From Ancylobacter sp. IITR112 (GTDB lineage: Bacteria > Pseudomonadota > Alphaproteobacteria > Rhizobiales > Xanthobacteraceae), in contig NZ_JBGCUS010000001.1 in assembly GCF_041415945.1 (NCBI RefSeq), positions 3,472,001-3,536,000 of the forward strand: 64,000 nucleotides of DNA, read 5' to 3'. Below are positions 32,853-42,651 of the stretch, in pieces. The notes below the pieces were generated by a model, which searched no databases, was not told where the DNA came from, and saw only the letters and a program-made list of their open reading frames with translations. A program made the translations under genes and the position numbers. Numbering within the stretch: the first letter of the stretch is position 1; the number at the start of each line of letters is the position of its first letter.

Positions 32853-32956
32853 TTAGAACATTTCACTATTTCATGGAAACAGTGAAATGCTCTAACTCTT
32901 TCTTTTGTCGCGTTTTCTTCACGCGAACCGGTATCCACTTCGCTCGAAAACGCTCT
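32853..32956. repeat. Dispersed ~100-bp intergenic repeat, copy 2
   Basis: TTAGAACATTTCACT (32853-32867) pairs with AGTGAAATGCTCTAA (32881-32895) with one mismatch; the conserved tail with ACGCGAACCGGTATCCAC and GCTCGAAAACGCTCT follows. It has the same orientation as the copy at 1097-1199. The element runs into the lolA stop codon (32955-32957). Together the two copies bracket the whole accessory island. Confidence 0.87.
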
Positions 32957-33674
32957 AGCGGTTGATGACGAACAGCATCGGGTCCGGCCGCTGGGCGGTG
33001 TCGAGATTGGAAACCGCGACCGTGGTGTCGTAGCCCTGCGGGTCGGTCACCGTCCACTGCTTGAGCTGCATGGTCTTGGCGTCGAACATGATCATCAGCC
33101 GGTAGGTGCCGACCATGGGCTGCTTTTCCTCGATCACGACCGTGGCGAAGATGTCGTCCTGGTAGACGCCGGTCACATTGGCGTTGCGGGCGAGGTTGAA
33201 GTTCTCCGACAGCAGGAAGCGCAGAGGCGTCGCCGAGAGCGGGGTGATGTCCTGCGTCTTCAGCTTCTTGTCGCGCACCGCCACCGAGCGGCCATCGGCC
33301 ACCAGTTCGATCCGGCTCGGCGCCTCATATTCGAACAGCACCCGCCCCGGCTTGAGAATGTAGAACTGGCCCTGCTGGCGCGTGCCGTCCGGATCGACCT
33401 GCACGAAATCGCCGATCATCGTCTTGAAGCTGTTGAAATAGTCATTGATGCGCTGGACCGTCTCGGTGGCCGCCCGCTGGTTGGCCACCGCCGCGACCTG
33501 GATGCCGGGTTCGCCGCTGGCGGCGGCGGCCGGGCCCGCCTGCGCGGTGCGCATCATCGAGGCCGGCTTCTTCGGCGGCACCGGCACGAAGGGCGGCGGC
33601 GGCACCTGCGCCACGGCAAGGCCGGCGGGCAGCAGCAGCAGGGCGGCGGCGCAGAGACGAAGCATGGAGCGCAT
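32955..33674 (-). CDS. lolA: Outer-membrane lipoprotein carrier LolA
   Basis: A 239-residue periplasmic chaperone carrying lipoproteins from LolCDE to the outer membrane. Signal peptide: LRLCAAALLLLPAGLAVAQ. A Pro-rich linker (VPPPPFVPVPPKKP) follows, then the LolA domain from about residue 70: TVQRINDYFNSFKTMIGDFVQ, GQFYILKPGRVLFEYEAPS, RFLLSENFNLARN. ATG 33674 has GGGAGATT upstream. It lies downstream of ftsK, the usual order in this group, but exonuclease III, the expected next gene, is displaced by the island. Confidence 0.9.
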   Translation of the reverse strand: MRSMLRLCAAALLLLPAGLAVAQVPPPPFVPVPPKKPASMMRTAQAGPAAAASGEPGIQVAAVANQRAATETVQRINDYFNSFKTMIGDFVQVDPDGTRQQGQFYILKPGRVLFEYEAPSRIELVADGRSVAVRDKKLKTQDITPLSATPLRFLLSENFNLARNANVTGVYQDDIFATVVIEEKQPMVGTYRLMIMFDAKTMQLKQWTVTDPQGYDTTVAVSNLDTAQRPDPMLFVINR

Positions 33675-33843
33675 AGGCCATAATCTCCCGGGGGCACGTC
33701 TGGCTTGGCACTGGGCGCGGGAGCCTCGTGCGCATGTCGGTAGCACGGCAGCGGGTAGCGCGCCGCTGTGGCGATCCTGTGGCCCCGACGCTGCGTCAGC
33801 CGCGGCGGTGAACACGGGTGCGGGAGGACAGCGCGCCATCGGC

Positions 33844-36489
33844 TCAGTAGCCCTCCCCGCCGCCCTCGGCGAGAATCTCGCGTTTGCCGGCATGGTTGGC
33901 CGGGCCGACGAGCCCTTCGCGCTCCATCCGCTCGACCAGCGAGGCGGCGCGGTTATAGCCGATCTGCAGCCGGCGCTGGATATAGGAGGTGGAGCACTTC
34001 TTGTCGCGCATCACCACCGCCACCGCCTGGCTGTAGAGATCGCCGCCCTCTTCCCCGCCCATCGCGCCCTTGTCGAACACGGCGCCGTCCTCGCCCTCGC
34101 CCTCGAGGTCGATGGTCACCTCATCGAGATAATCTGGGGCGCCCTGCGCCTTGAGGTGCTCGACCACGCGCTCCACCTCCTGGTCGGAGACGAAGGGGCC
34201 GTGGACGCGGGAGATGCGCCCGCCGCCGGCCATATAGAGCATGTCGCCCTGGCCGAGCAGTTGCTCCGCGCCCATCTCGCCGAGGATGGTGCGGCTGTCG
34301 ATCTTGCTCGTCACCTGGAAGGAGATGCGGGTCGGGAAATTGGCCTTGATGGTGCCGGTGATGACATCCACCGACGGGCGCTGCGTCGCCATGATCAGGT
34401 GGATGCCGGCGGCGCGCGCCATCTGGGCGAGGCGCTGGATGGCGCCCTCGATGTCCTTGCCCGCGACCATCATCAGGTCGGCCATCTCGTCGACCACCAC
34501 GACAATATAGGGGATGGGCGAGAGATCCATTTCCTCGCGCTCATAGATCGCTTCGCCCGTCTCCTTGTCGAAGCCGGTCTGCACGGTGCGCACGATCTGC
34601 TCGCCCTTGGCCTGCGCTTCGGCGAGGCGGGCATTGAAGCCGTCAATGCTGCGCACGCCGACCTTCGACATCTTGCGATAGCGCTCCTCCATCTCGCGCA
34701 CCGCCCATTTCAGCGCCACCACCGCCTTCTTCGGATCGGTGACGACGGGGGTGAGCAGATGCGGAATGCCGTCATAGGTCGACAGTTCCAGCATTTTCGG
34801 GTCGATCATGATCAGCCGGCACTGCTCCGGCCGCATCCGGTAGAGCAGCGACAGGATCATCGTGTTGATCGCCACCGACTTGCCCGAGCCGGTGGTGCCG
34901 GCGACCAGCAGATGCGGCATGCGGGCGAGATCGACGATGACCGGCTCGCCGCCAATGGTCTTGCCCAGCGCGATGGCGAGCTTGTGCGCGGCCTCGCCGA
35001 AGTCGCGGGCGGCGAGGATTTCCCGCAGCAGCACCTTGTCGCGCTTCGGGTTGGGCAGTTCGATGCCGATGGCGTTCTTGCCCGGGATCACCGCCACGCG
35101 GGCGGAAATCGCGCTCATCGAGCGGGCGATGTCGTCGGCGAGGCCGATGACGCGGCTCGACTTGATGCCCGGCGCCGGTTCCAGCTCATAGAGCGTCACC
35201 ACCGGGCCGGGGCGGGCATTGACGATGGCGCCGCGCACGCCGAAATCGTCCAGCACGCCTTCGAGATCGCGGGCGTTCTGGTCCAGCGTCTCGCGCGACA
35301 GCGCCGGGCCGCCGCGCGGGGGCGGCAGCGCCAGCAGGTCGAGACCCGGCAGGGCGTAGCGCCGGCGCTGTTCCTCCCGCGCCGCCCGGCCGCCGCGGAT
35401 GGAGCGCAGCGGCGGCGGGCGCTTGGCCGCCCGTGCCGCCGGCGGGGGCGGTTCGGCGAAGGCTTCGTTCAGCGCATCGGGCAGTTCGTCATCGGCGCTC
35501 TCGAAGCCGGCGACATCGTCCTCCTCGCCCGCAGCGTCGCGGCGGCCGAAGCTCGGCTCGTGCCGCCCGCCGCGCAGCGCGGCGAGATCGTCCTCCTCCG
35601 CCCCGCCGAAGCGCACGCTCTCGCGCAGCCTTTCGCCAAGGCCGCGCCCGGGGCGCGGGCGACGGGCGGCGCCGGGGGCGAGGCGCGCCTTCAGCGACAG
35701 CACGGCGTGAGTCGCCATGCCGAGCAGAAAGGCGACCCAGCCCGGCTCGTCATCCTCGAAGCCCGCCGGCTCGCGGCCCATCTCCTCTGCATCATCCGCC
35801 GGCGCGGCGCGCAGGCCGAGGCCGACCGCCAGCGGCAGGGTGAGCGCGGCCCCGAGCAGGCACACCACGCCCACCACCGCGTAATCGGCGCTCGTCAGCC
35901 ATCCCGGACGCAACGCCGCCGGCACGGCGAGGACCAGTTCCCCCAGCACCCCGCCCAGCCCGCTCGGCAGCGGCCAGCCGCCGAAGCGCGGCAGGCAGGC
36001 AGCGAAGCCGCAGGCGAACACGATCCCCCCCGCCAGCGCGATCAGCCGCGCCCGCAGCCGGCCGGGATGGCGATGGGTGAGCAGCAGCCAGCCCCAGATG
36101 CCGATCGGCAGCACCACCGCCAGCGCGGCGACGCCGAAGAGCTGCATCATCACATCGGCGAAGATGGCGCCGGGGACGCTGAGAAGATTGGACGGCGCCA
36201 CCGCGCTGGAACGGCTGAGGCTGGGATCGTCCGCCGACCAGGTCGCCAGCGCCAGCAGCATCAGCGCGCACAGGGCGAGCCAGGCGAGGCCGATGAGTTC
36301 CGCCGTGCGGCGGGAGAGCGCGCCGCGCACCTCCTCGGGGAGGAAGCCGCCGGGGGCGCTCTTGCCGGCACGGTGCGCCCGCGCCCCCGCGCCGCTTTTG
36401 CCGGCCGGCTCCGGCCGCGGCCGCGGCCGGGCGGCACGCGAAGGACCGGCCTCAAGCCGAGGCGTCCGCATCGTCGTCTGCGTCCCCAT
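33844..36489 (-). CDS. ftsK: DNA translocase FtsK
   Basis: An 881-residue cell-division DNA pump that clears chromosome ends from the septum and activates XerCD. Four hydrophobic helices occupy roughly residues 60-215 ([36 protein letters not shown]). A Pro/Arg/Glu-rich linker reaches to about 400. The motor has Walker [10 protein letters not shown] at 531-539 and Walker [11 protein letters not shown] near 665. The C-terminal gamma winged helix (about 815-870, [17 protein letters not shown]) reads KOPS sites. The start at 36489 is chosen for GGGGCGGGAT; a TTG 11 codons upstream is possible. Confidence 0.95.
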   Translation of the reverse strand: MGTQTTMRTPRLEAGPSRAARPRPRPEPAGKSGAGARAHRAGKSAPGGFLPEEVRGALSRRTAELIGLAWLALCALMLLALATWSADDPSLSRSSAVAPSNLLSVPGAIFADVMMQLFGVAALAVVLPIGIWGWLLLTHRHPGRLRARLIALAGGIVFACGFAACLPRFGGWPLPSGLGGVLGELVLAVPAALRPGWLTSADYAVVGVVCLLGAALTLPLAVGLGLRAAPADDAEEMGREPAGFEDDEPGWVAFLLGMATHAVLSLKARLAPGAARRPRPGRGLGERLRESVRFGGAEEDDLAALRGGRHEPSFGRRDAAGEEDDVAGFESADDELPDALNEAFAEPPPPAARAAKRPPPLRSIRGGRAAREEQRRRYALPGLDLLALPPPRGGPALSRETLDQNARDLEGVLDDFGVRGAIVNARPGPVVTLYELEPAPGIKSSRVIGLADDIARSMSAISARVAVIPGKNAIGIELPNPKRDKVLLREILAARDFGEAAHKLAIALGKTIGGEPVIVDLARMPHLLVAGTTGSGKSVAINTMILSLLYRMRPEQCRLIMIDPKMLELSTYDGIPHLLTPVVTDPKKAVVALKWAVREMEERYRKMSKVGVRSIDGFNARLAEAQAKGEQIVRTVQTGFDKETGEAIYEREEMDLSPIPYIVVVVDEMADLMMVAGKDIEGAIQRLAQMARAAGIHLIMATQRPSVDVITGTIKANFPTRISFQVTSKIDSRTILGEMGAEQLLGQGDMLYMAGGGRISRVHGPFVSDQEVERVVEHLKAQGAPDYLDEVTIDLEGEGEDGAVFDKGAMGGEEGGDLYSQAVAVVMRDKKCSTSYIQRRLQIGYNRAASLVERMEREGLVGPANHAGKREILAEGGGEGY

Positions 36490-36536
36490 ATCCCGCCCCG
36501 TGTCCTTGCTCCGCCTCGCCAAGCGCCCCGCCCCGC

Positions 36537-37844
36537 TCAGGACAGACCGGCCAGCAGGCGCGGCAGCGCCTCCTGCGTCGTCTCAAGGTCCTGCACCAGC
36601 GCGAGTCGCAGATAGTCGGCGCCGGGATTGCGCCCGTCGCCGTCGCCGCGGCAGAGATAGCCGCCCGGCACGGTACGCAGCCCCTCGCGCTGCCACAGCA
36701 GCCGCGCCGCCTGCTCGCCGGCGCTGCGCCCCTCGCCCGCCCGCCCGGCGACGTTCAGCCAGAGGAAAAAGCCGCCATCGGGCCGCCGATAGTCGAAATG
36801 CCCGGCCAGCACCCGGTCGGCCACATCGAACTTCGCCTTGTAGAGGTCGCGGCTCGCCGCCACATGCGCCTCGTCGGCCAGAGCGGCGATGCCGACCCAT
36901 TGCAGCGGCTCGGGCACCTGCGGCGCGGCGACATTGCGGAAATCGGCGAAGGCGTCGAGGAAGCGCGCCTCGCCGGCGCAGAAGCCGCAGCGCAGCCCCG
37001 GCAGGCTGGAGCGCTTCGACAGCGAGTTGAAGGCGACGACGCCGCCATAATCCGGCCCCGCCACCTCGAGAATGCCGGTCGGCGGCTGATCGCCCAGCCA
37101 GATCTCGGAATAGCATTCGTCGGCGAACACCAACACCTCATGCGCCCGGCACAGCGCCACCAGCCGTTCGAGATAGGCGCGCGGGGCGATGCTGCCCTGC
37201 GGGTTGGCGGGCGAGGCGAAATAAAGCGCCACCGCGCGGTCGAGCAGATCGGGCGTCAGCGCGTCGAGATCCGGCAGCCAGCCGCCATCGGCCGGCAAAG
37301 GCAGGTCGACGCTGACGCAGCCCGCCGCCTCGGCGCCGGCGCCATAGGCGGCGTAGAACGGGTTGGGCAGCAGCACCACGGGTTCGCGCGCGCCGATGCG
37401 GGCGCGCTTGCCGGCACTGAGCTGCCGGCGGGCGATCAGCGCGGCGAAGAACAGCCCCTCGCGCGAGCCGTTGAGCACCAGCACCTCGCGCTCCGGGTCG
37501 AGCGGACGCGCCAGCGCGTAGCGGCGGGCGCACCAGTCGGCGGCGGCGCGGCGGAACTCGGGCAGGCCCCTGCCGGCGGGATAGCGGCCGAAGCCGTCGA
37601 GATGGCGCGCCAGCACCTCGCCGACAAAACCCGGCATGGCATGGCGCGGCTCCCCCACGGCCAGGCTGAGGGCGGGCTTGCCCGGCGCCAGATCGGCCAG
37701 CAATTCGGTCAGCCGCACAAAGGGCGAGCGTGCCGCCGGCCCGGGATCGGGCGTGGCGGCCGGCGGCGCGGCAGCGGGAGAGGGGGTGTCGGGCACGGCA
37801 CAGGTCTCGGCTCGGCCACGGAATGCAGCCTCTGGCGCCAGCAT
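36537..37844 (-). CDS. Class I/II PLP aminotransferase (DapC-like)
   Basis: A 435-residue fold-type I aminotransferase. Visible: [19 protein letters not shown] at the start of the core, [13 protein letters not shown] for phosphate binding, [19 protein letters not shown], and the Schiff-base lysine in [16 protein letters not shown]-terminal GGFFLWL is present. Related proteins are annotated as succinyldiaminopimelate transaminase, but related aminotransferases share the same features, so the substrate is not certain. The start at 37844 may be 16 codons too long (GTG at 37796). Confidence 0.85.
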   Translation of the reverse strand: MLAPEAAFRGRAETCAVPDTPSPAAAPPAATPDPGPAARSPFVRLTELLADLAPGKPALSLAVGEPRHAMPGFVGEVLARHLDGFGRYPAGRGLPEFRRAAADWCARRYALARPLDPEREVLVLNGSREGLFFAALIARRQLSAGKRARIGAREPVVLLPNPFYAAYGAGAEAAGCVSVDLPLPADGGWLPDLDALTPDLLDRAVALYFASPANPQGSIAPRAYLERLVALCRAHEVLVFADECYSEIWLGDQPPTGILEVAGPDYGGVVAFNSLSKRSSLPGLRCGFCAGEARFLDAFADFRNVAAPQVPEPLQWVGIAALADEAHVAASRDLYKAKFDVADRVLAGHFDYRRPDGGFFLWLNVAGRAGEGRSAGEQAARLLWQREGLRTVPGGYLCRGDGDGRNPGADYLRLALVQDLETTQEALPRLLAGLS

Positions 37845-37902
37845 AGACCCGCTGCGGTAAAGGCGTTCTTAACCATGCGCGCCGATCGGGCGGGCCGGGC
37901 GC

Positions 37903-37932
37903 AAGGAAAAGGCCCCGGCGATGCCGGGGCCT
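37903..37932 (-). terminator. Intrinsic terminator of the glnK-amtB operon
   Basis: On the minus strand AGGCCCCGGC and GCCGGGGCCT form a perfect 10-base stem with a 3-base loop, followed by TTTTCC. It lies about 70 bases downstream of amtB. Confidence 0.85.
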
Positions 37933-38000
37933 CGGGAAGGCCGGGAAGCCGTGGAACCGTGGAGCGGCGCGGGCGCCGCCCCCTCGGCCCTGAGCATCGC

Positions 38001-39362
38001 TCAGCTATGATAGGCGCGCTCGCCATGCTCGACGATGTCGAGACCCTCGCGCTCCTTCTCCACCGACGGGCGCAGGCCGACGAGGACATTGACGATGTAG
38101 TAGAGGATCGCCGAGACGACGCCGCACCACACGATGGTCATCGCCACCGCCTGGAACTGCACCCACACCTGGTGGCCCATCGCATAGTCGGCGACGCCGG
38201 GGCCGCCGAGCGCCGGGGCGACGACGATGCCGGTGCCGATGGCGCCGACAATGCCGCCCACGCCATGCACGCCGAACACGTCGAGGCTGTCATCATAGCC
38301 GAGCGCGTTCTTCACCGTGGTGCAGAAGAAGAAGCAGATGATGGCGGCGACGAAGCCGAGGACGATGGCGCCGAGCGGGCCGGAAAGGCCGGCGGCCGGG
38401 GTGATGGCGACGAGGCCCGCCACCATGCCGGAGATCGCGCCGAGCATGGAGGGCTTGCCCTTGGCCAGCCACTCGATGAGGGTCCAGCCCACAATCGCGC
38501 CGGCGGTGGCGACGAAGGTGTTGATCACGGCGAGCGTGGTGCCGGCATTCGCTTCAAGGTTGGAGCCGGCGTTGAAGCCGAACCAGCCCACCCACAGGAC
38601 GCTGGCGCCGACCATGGCGAAGGGCAGCGAGTGGGGAGGCATCAGCTCCTTGCCGTAGCCGGTGCGCTTGCCGATGATGATGCAGCCGACAAGACCGGCG
38701 ATACCGGCATTGATGTGCACCACCGTGCCGCCGGCGAAGTCCAGCGCGCCCATGGCGAAGAGATAGCCTTCCGAGAACCACACCATGTGGGCGATGGGGT
38801 AATAGACGAACGTCACCCACAGGATGCAGAACAGCACGATGGCCGAGAACTTCATGCGCTCGGCGAAAGCACCGATGATCAGCGCCGGGGTGATGGCCGA
38901 GAAGGTCATCTGGAACACGATGAAGATGTATTCCGGAATCTTCACATTGGCCGAGAAGGTGTCGGCGAGGCTTTCCGTGGTCACGCCGGCGAGGAAGGCC
39001 TTTTCGAAGCCGCCGATGAAGGCGTTGCCGGCGGTGAAGGCGAGCGAGTAGCCGTAGAAAATCCAGAGCAGCATCATCACCGCGGCGATGACGGTGACCT
39101 GCATGAGGACCGAGAGCATGTTCTTGGCGCGCACCAGGCCGCCATAGAACAAGGCGAGGCCGGGGACGGTCATGAACAGCACGAGGATGGAAGACACCAT
39201 CATCCAGGTGATGTCGCCCTTGTCCACCGTGACCGCCGCAGCAACCTCGGCGGTGGCTTCGGCGCCGGTGGCCGGGTTGTCCTGAGCGAAAGCGGCGGCC
39301 GCAAACAGCGCCGTCGTCGCCAGCGCAGGCAGGCCCGCGCGTATCCAATTCTTGGTCGTCAT
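38001..39362 (-). CDS. amtB: Ammonium transporter AmtB
   Basis: A 453-residue ammonium channel. Signal peptide ATTALFAAAAFAQ-DN, then eleven helices. Family blocks: GLALFYGGLVRAKNMLS, AFAERMKFSAIVLFCILW, DFAGGTVVHINAGIAGLVG and LDVFGVHGVGGIVGAIGTG with the twin pore histidines. ATG 39362 follows GGAG; an upstream in-frame TTG is less likely. It is 51 bases after glnK, the standard glnK-amtB pair in which GlnK plugs AmtB when nitrogen is ample. Confidence 0.95.
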   Translation of the reverse strand: MTTKNWIRAGLPALATTALFAAAAFAQDNPATGAEATAEVAAAVTVDKGDITWMMVSSILVLFMTVPGLALFYGGLVRAKNMLSVLMQVTVIAAVMMLLWIFYGYSLAFTAGNAFIGGFEKAFLAGVTTESLADTFSANVKIPEYIFIVFQMTFSAITPALIIGAFAERMKFSAIVLFCILWVTFVYYPIAHMVWFSEGYLFAMGALDFAGGTVVHINAGIAGLVGCIIIGKRTGYGKELMPPHSLPFAMVGASVLWVGWFGFNAGSNLEANAGTTLAVINTFVATAGAIVGWTLIEWLAKGKPSMLGAISGMVAGLVAITPAAGLSGPLGAIVLGFVAAIICFFFCTTVKNALGYDDSLDVFGVHGVGGIVGAIGTGIVVAPALGGPGVADYAMGHQVWVQFQAVAMTIVWCGVVSAILYYIVNVLVGLRPSVEKEREGLDIVEHGERAYHS

Positions 39363-39413
39363 GGGTTCAATGCTCCGTCGCAATCGGAAAATGTCGGGAT
39401 CAGTGGCGCGGGC

Positions 39414-39752
39414 TCAGAGGGCGTCGGCGTCGGTTTCGCCGGTGCGGATGCGCACGGCCTGGTCGATCGCGTAGACGAAGATCTTGCCGTCGCCGATCTG
39501 GCCGGTCTTGGCCGACGTGGTGATGGCGTCGATGACCTTGGAAACCAGATCGGAGGGCACGGCGACCTCGATCTTCAGCTTCGGCAGGAAGCTCACCGCG
39601 TATTCCGCGCCGCGATAGATCTCGGTATGGCCCTTCTGCCGGCCGTAACCCTTGACCTCCGTGACGGTCAGTCCGTGCACACCAATGCCAGTGAGCGCAT
39701 CCCGGACTTCCTCAAGCTTGAAAGGCTTGATGATAGCCATGACGATCTTCAT
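39414..39752 (-). CDS. glnK: Nitrogen regulatory PII protein GlnK
   Basis: A 112-residue PII signalling trimer subunit. MKIVMAIIKPFKLEEVRDAL is typical, the T-loop carries uridylylation Tyr51 in GRQKGHTEIYRGAEY, and GDGKIFVYAIDQAVRIRTGE is the C-terminal signature. It senses 2-oxoglutarate and ATP/ADP, controls AmtB, and takes uridylyl groups from GlnD. A candidate sigma-54 promoter is upstream. Confidence 0.95.
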   Translation of the reverse strand: MKIVMAIIKPFKLEEVRDALTGIGVHGLTVTEVKGYGRQKGHTEIYRGAEYAVSFLPKLKIEVAVPSDLVSKVIDAITTSAKTGQIGDGKIFVYAIDQAVRIRTGETDADAL

Positions 39753-39860
39753 GCGTCCTGTCCCCGCTTGGCCCGAAACCGCTGGCGGTGCTCCGGGCGT
39801 TACATGTCGGACTCGGCCAGGTTGTCCCTGCAACCCTCCGGTCCAGCCGGGGACAGATAA

Positions 39861-39875
39861 TCAAATCGCGTGCCA
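39861..39875 (-). promoter_or_regulatory. Candidate sigma-54 promoter for glnK-amtB
   Basis: The minus strand reads TGGCACG-CGAT-TTGA, against the sigma-54 consensus TGGCACG-N4-TTGC; only the last base differs. It would start transcription about 100 bases before the glnK ATG. This fits the known NtrC/RpoN control of this operon in proteobacteria. No clear NtrC site was found upstream. Confidence 0.6.
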
Positions 39876-40047
39876 AGTGTTGCGAATCAAGGCTTTCCGT
39901 CCGAAGCGCCACGCGAGGCGGGGCACAGGCGGCCCGCGACGGGCCCGCCCCCGCCCTGCGGCGAGCCGGTCCGGTTGCTCAATTCTTGATCGGCGCTATG
40001 ACCCTTCCCGAGTCATCGCCGCACAATTGCCATATGCCGGCTAATTT

Positions 40048-40929
40048 TTAGGCAGTTGCCTGCGAGTCAGGCGTCCGCATCGGCCGGATCAGCCCTTCCT
40101 GCGCCACCGAGGCGACCAGCCGGCCGGCACGGTCATAGATCAAGCCGCGGGCGAAGCCGCGCGCGCCGGCGGCGCTGGGGCTGTCCTGGACATAAAGCAG
40201 CCACTCTTCGGCGCGGAACGGCCGGTGCAGCCATAGCGCGTGGTCGAGGCTGGCGACCTGCAGGCTCTCGCCGAGCACGCTGGTGCCGTGCACCAGTGTC
40301 GTCGCCTCCAGCAGCGTCATGTCGCTGGCATAGGCGAGCACGGCGCGGTGCAGCCCCTCCTCGTCGGGCAGCGGGCCGCTGGCGCGGAACCACACCGCCC
40401 GGCGCGGCACGCGCACCGGCTCGCCGAGACCGATGGGCCTGAGTTCGATCGGGCGCGGGCGCCGCCAATAGGCCAGCACCGGGGCAGGCAACCGGGCCAC
40501 CACGTCGGGCGGCAATTCGCCGATGCCCGGCACCTCTTCCGGCGCCGGCACCTCCATGTCGAGATCGAGCTGGTGCTCCAGCCCCGGCTCGGCGCGGTGG
40601 AAGGACACTGACATGATGAAGATCGGCCGCCCGTGCTGGATCGCCACCGCCCGCCGCGTGGCGAAGCTGCGCCCGTCGCGCACCCGCTCGACATCATAGA
40701 TGATCGGCACCTGCGGATCGCCGGCGAGCAGGAAATAGGCGTGCAGCGAATGCGCGGCGAGCCCTTCCACCGTGCGCTGCGCCGCCACCAACGCCTGCGC
40801 CAGCACCTGCCCACCAAAGACGCGGGTGCGGAACGGCCAGGATTCCGGCGGGTTGAGACCGCGGAACAGATTATCCTCCAGCCGTTCCAGATCGAGCAGG
40901 GCGACGAGTTCGGCGGCGCTATGGGTCAT
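40048..40929 (-). CDS. tesB: Acyl-CoA thioesterase II (TesB)
   Basis: A 293-residue double hot-dog thioesterase. Visible: NLFRGLNPPESWPFRTRVFGGQVLAQAL (residues near 18-45; NLFRG and FGGQVLAQAL are diagnostic), HSLHAYFLLAGDP, FIMSVSFH, and in the second half YASDMTLLEATTLVHG with the catalytic Asp/Thr region and SLDHALWLHRPFRAEEWLLY. It hydrolyses acyl-CoA to free acid and CoA. ATG 40929 has GAGGAG upstream. It is divergent from the UbiH-type gene across 139 bases with a nested inverted repeat. Confidence 0.92.
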   Translation of the reverse strand: MTHSAAELVALLDLERLEDNLFRGLNPPESWPFRTRVFGGQVLAQALVAAQRTVEGLAAHSLHAYFLLAGDPQVPIIYDVERVRDGRSFATRRAVAIQHGRPIFIMSVSFHRAEPGLEHQLDLDMEVPAPEEVPGIGELPPDVVARLPAPVLAYWRRPRPIELRPIGLGEPVRVPRRAVWFRASGPLPDEEGLHRAVLAYASDMTLLEATTLVHGTSVLGESLQVASLDHALWLHRPFRAEEWLLYVQDSPSAAGARGFARGLIYDRAGRLVASVAQEGLIRPMRTPDSQATA

Positions 40930-40986
40930 GGGCGGGCGGCTCCTCATCGCGACGGGACGGGCGGGCAAGGTGGGGGCGGCGCCCCG

Positions 40987-41040
40987 GCGCATTGTCCGGG
41001 GTGCCTAGCTAAGGCATAGGAGGGAGCGCGCACAATGCGC
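40987..41040. other. Nested inverted repeats in the tesB / UbiH-type gene divergent gap
   Basis: Outer arms GCGCATTGT (40987-40995) and ACAATGCGC (41032-41040) are perfect; inside them lies TGCCT-AGCTA-AGGCA. The arrangement could form a cruciform or bind a regulator controlling both divergent genes. No regulator is assigned. Confidence 0.35.
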
Positions 41041-41068
41041 GGATGGTCGAGAGCGGAGGCGCCGAGCC

Positions 41069-42316
41069 ATGCAGCAGCAAGCCATGCAACAGGACCAGCG
41101 ATATGATGCGGTGATGGCCGGCGGCGGGCTCGCCGGGCTCACTCTCGCGCTCGCGCTGCGGCAGGGGCTGGGTGAGAGCGCCCGCTTGGCTGTTGCCGAC
41201 CCGGCCTTCGCCGCGCCGCGGCCAGCCAGCACCGATCTGCGCGCCTCCGCCATCGCCGCCGGCGCCCGCCGCCTGTTCGAGGCGCTCGGCGTGTGGGAGC
41301 GGGTGGCGGGCGAGGCGCAGCCGATCCTCGCCATGGAAATCACCGATTCCAAGCTCGGCGACGCCGCCCGGCCGGTGTTCCTGTCCTTCGACGGCGAGGT
41401 GGAGCCGGGCGAGCCCTTCGCCCATATGCTGCCCAATGCGGTGCTGCAGGACGCGATGACCGAGCTGGCGCGCGAACGCGGCATCGCCTTGCTGCCCAGC
41501 CGCATCGCCGGCTTCACCCCCGGCTCGGCCGGCACGGCGCTGCGGCTCGCCGATGGCACGGAAGCTTCCGCCTCCCTGCTCGCCGCCTGCGATGGCGGCC
41601 GCTCCAAGCTGCGGGCGCTGGCCGGCATCGGCGTCACCGGCTGGTCCTATCACCAGTCCGCCATCGTGATGACGGTCGGCCATGAGCGCCCGCACGAGGG
41701 CAAGGCGATCGAGCATTTCCTGCCCGCCGGTCCCTTCGCCATGCTGCCCCTCGCCGGCAATCGCTGCTCCATCGTCTGGACCGAAGCGACCGAGACCGCC
41801 GCGCGCCTGCTGAAGCTGCCGCGCGTGCTGCTGCTGGACGAGCTGGAACAGCGCTTCGGGCTGGAACTCGGCGAGATCGAGATTCTCGACGAGCCGAAGG
41901 CGTTCCCGCTCGGCTTCCAGATGGCGCGTTCCTTCATCGGCGAGCGGCTCGCTCTGGTCGGCGATGCCGCCCACACCATCCATCCCATCGCCGGACAGGG
42001 CATCAATATGGGGCTGCGCGATGTGGCGGCGCTGGCGGAAGCTGTCACCGATGCCGCCCGGCTCGGGCTCGATATTGGCGGACCGGACGTTCTGGAGCGC
42101 TACCAGCGCTGGCGCCGCTTCGACACGCTGGCCATGGGCGTGGCGACCGACGGGCTCAACCGGCTGTTCGGCCTGCGCTCGGACGCGGTGCGGCTGGCGC
42201 GCGATGTCGGGCTCGGGCTGGTGGAGCGCCTGCCGGCGCTGAAGGGCTTTTTCATCCGCGACGCCGCCGGCATTGGCGGGCGCGCCCCCCGCCTGCTGCG
42301 CGGGGAAGCGCTGTAG
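41069..42316 (+). CDS. UbiH/UbiF/VisC-family FAD monooxygenase (ubiquinone biosynthesis)
   Basis: A 415-residue aromatic hydroxylase. FAD motif AVMAGGGLAGLTLALALRQ near residue 14; DG-type motif AACDGGRSKLRALAGI; second FAD block LALVGDAAHTIHPIAGQGIN and MGLRDVAAL. It belongs to the flavin hydroxylases adding ring hydroxyls in ubiquinone synthesis. Which ring position it serves is not clear from sequence. ATG 41069 follows GAGGCG. It ends 4 bases from the convergent Trm112 gene. Confidence 0.88.
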   Translation: MQQQAMQQDQRYDAVMAGGGLAGLTLALALRQGLGESARLAVADPAFAAPRPASTDLRASAIAAGARRLFEALGVWERVAGEAQPILAMEITDSKLGDAARPVFLSFDGEVEPGEPFAHMLPNAVLQDAMTELARERGIALLPSRIAGFTPGSAGTALRLADGTEASASLLAACDGGRSKLRALAGIGVTGWSYHQSAIVMTVGHERPHEGKAIEHFLPAGPFAMLPLAGNRCSIVWTEATETAARLLKLPRVLLLDELEQRFGLELGEIEILDEPKAFPLGFQMARSFIGERLALVGDAAHTIHPIAGQGINMGLRDVAALAEAVTDAARLGLDIGGPDVLERYQRWRRFDTLAMGVATDGLNRLFGLRSDAVRLARDVGLGLVERLPALKGFFIRDAAGIGGRAPRLLRGEAL

Positions 42317-42320
42317 AGCG

Positions 42321-42545
42321 CTAGCGCGCCGCTTCCTCCTCGGTGAGCTGCCGCGCCTCGTCGGCGAGCAGGATCGGGATGCCGTCGCGAATCGGGTAGG
42401 CCAGCCGCGCCGCCCGCGACACCAACTCATGCGCGCCGCGGTCATAGTCCAGCGGCCCCTTGGTGAGCGGGCAGACCAGCAGTTCCAGCAGCTTCGGGTC
42501 GATTTCATAGCCCGCGCGGGCGGGAATCTCGGATTGTGCGGCCAT
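42321..42545 (-). CDS. Trm112-family small protein
   Basis: A 74-residue protein with the Trm112/YcaR pattern: [19 protein letters not shown], then [21 protein letters not shown]. In eukaryotes and archaea Trm112 activates methyltransferases; bacterial members are uncharacterised stabilising partners. Only one Cys of the usual zinc site is present. The ATG at 42545 is preceded by GGGAG. It diverges from the GntR gene. Confidence 0.85.
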   Translation of the reverse strand: MAAQSEIPARAGYEIDPKLLELLVCPLTKGPLDYDRGAHELVSRAARLAYPIRDGIPILLADEARQLTEEEAAR

Positions 42546-42651
42546 GGGCGGAAAACTCCCGATCTTCGGCAGGATCACAAACGTATTCCGGCTATATAAC
42601 GCAGCAAGCTGACATTCTCACGTCGCCACTTCCCCGAAGCCGCCCGGACCG

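Noticed and set aside
33445..36615. A 1056-codon open frame on the plus strand opposite ftsK
   Set aside because: High GC removes stop codons from opposite frames. The translation is Arg/His/Gln-rich with no domain pattern, while the minus strand encodes a complete FtsK.
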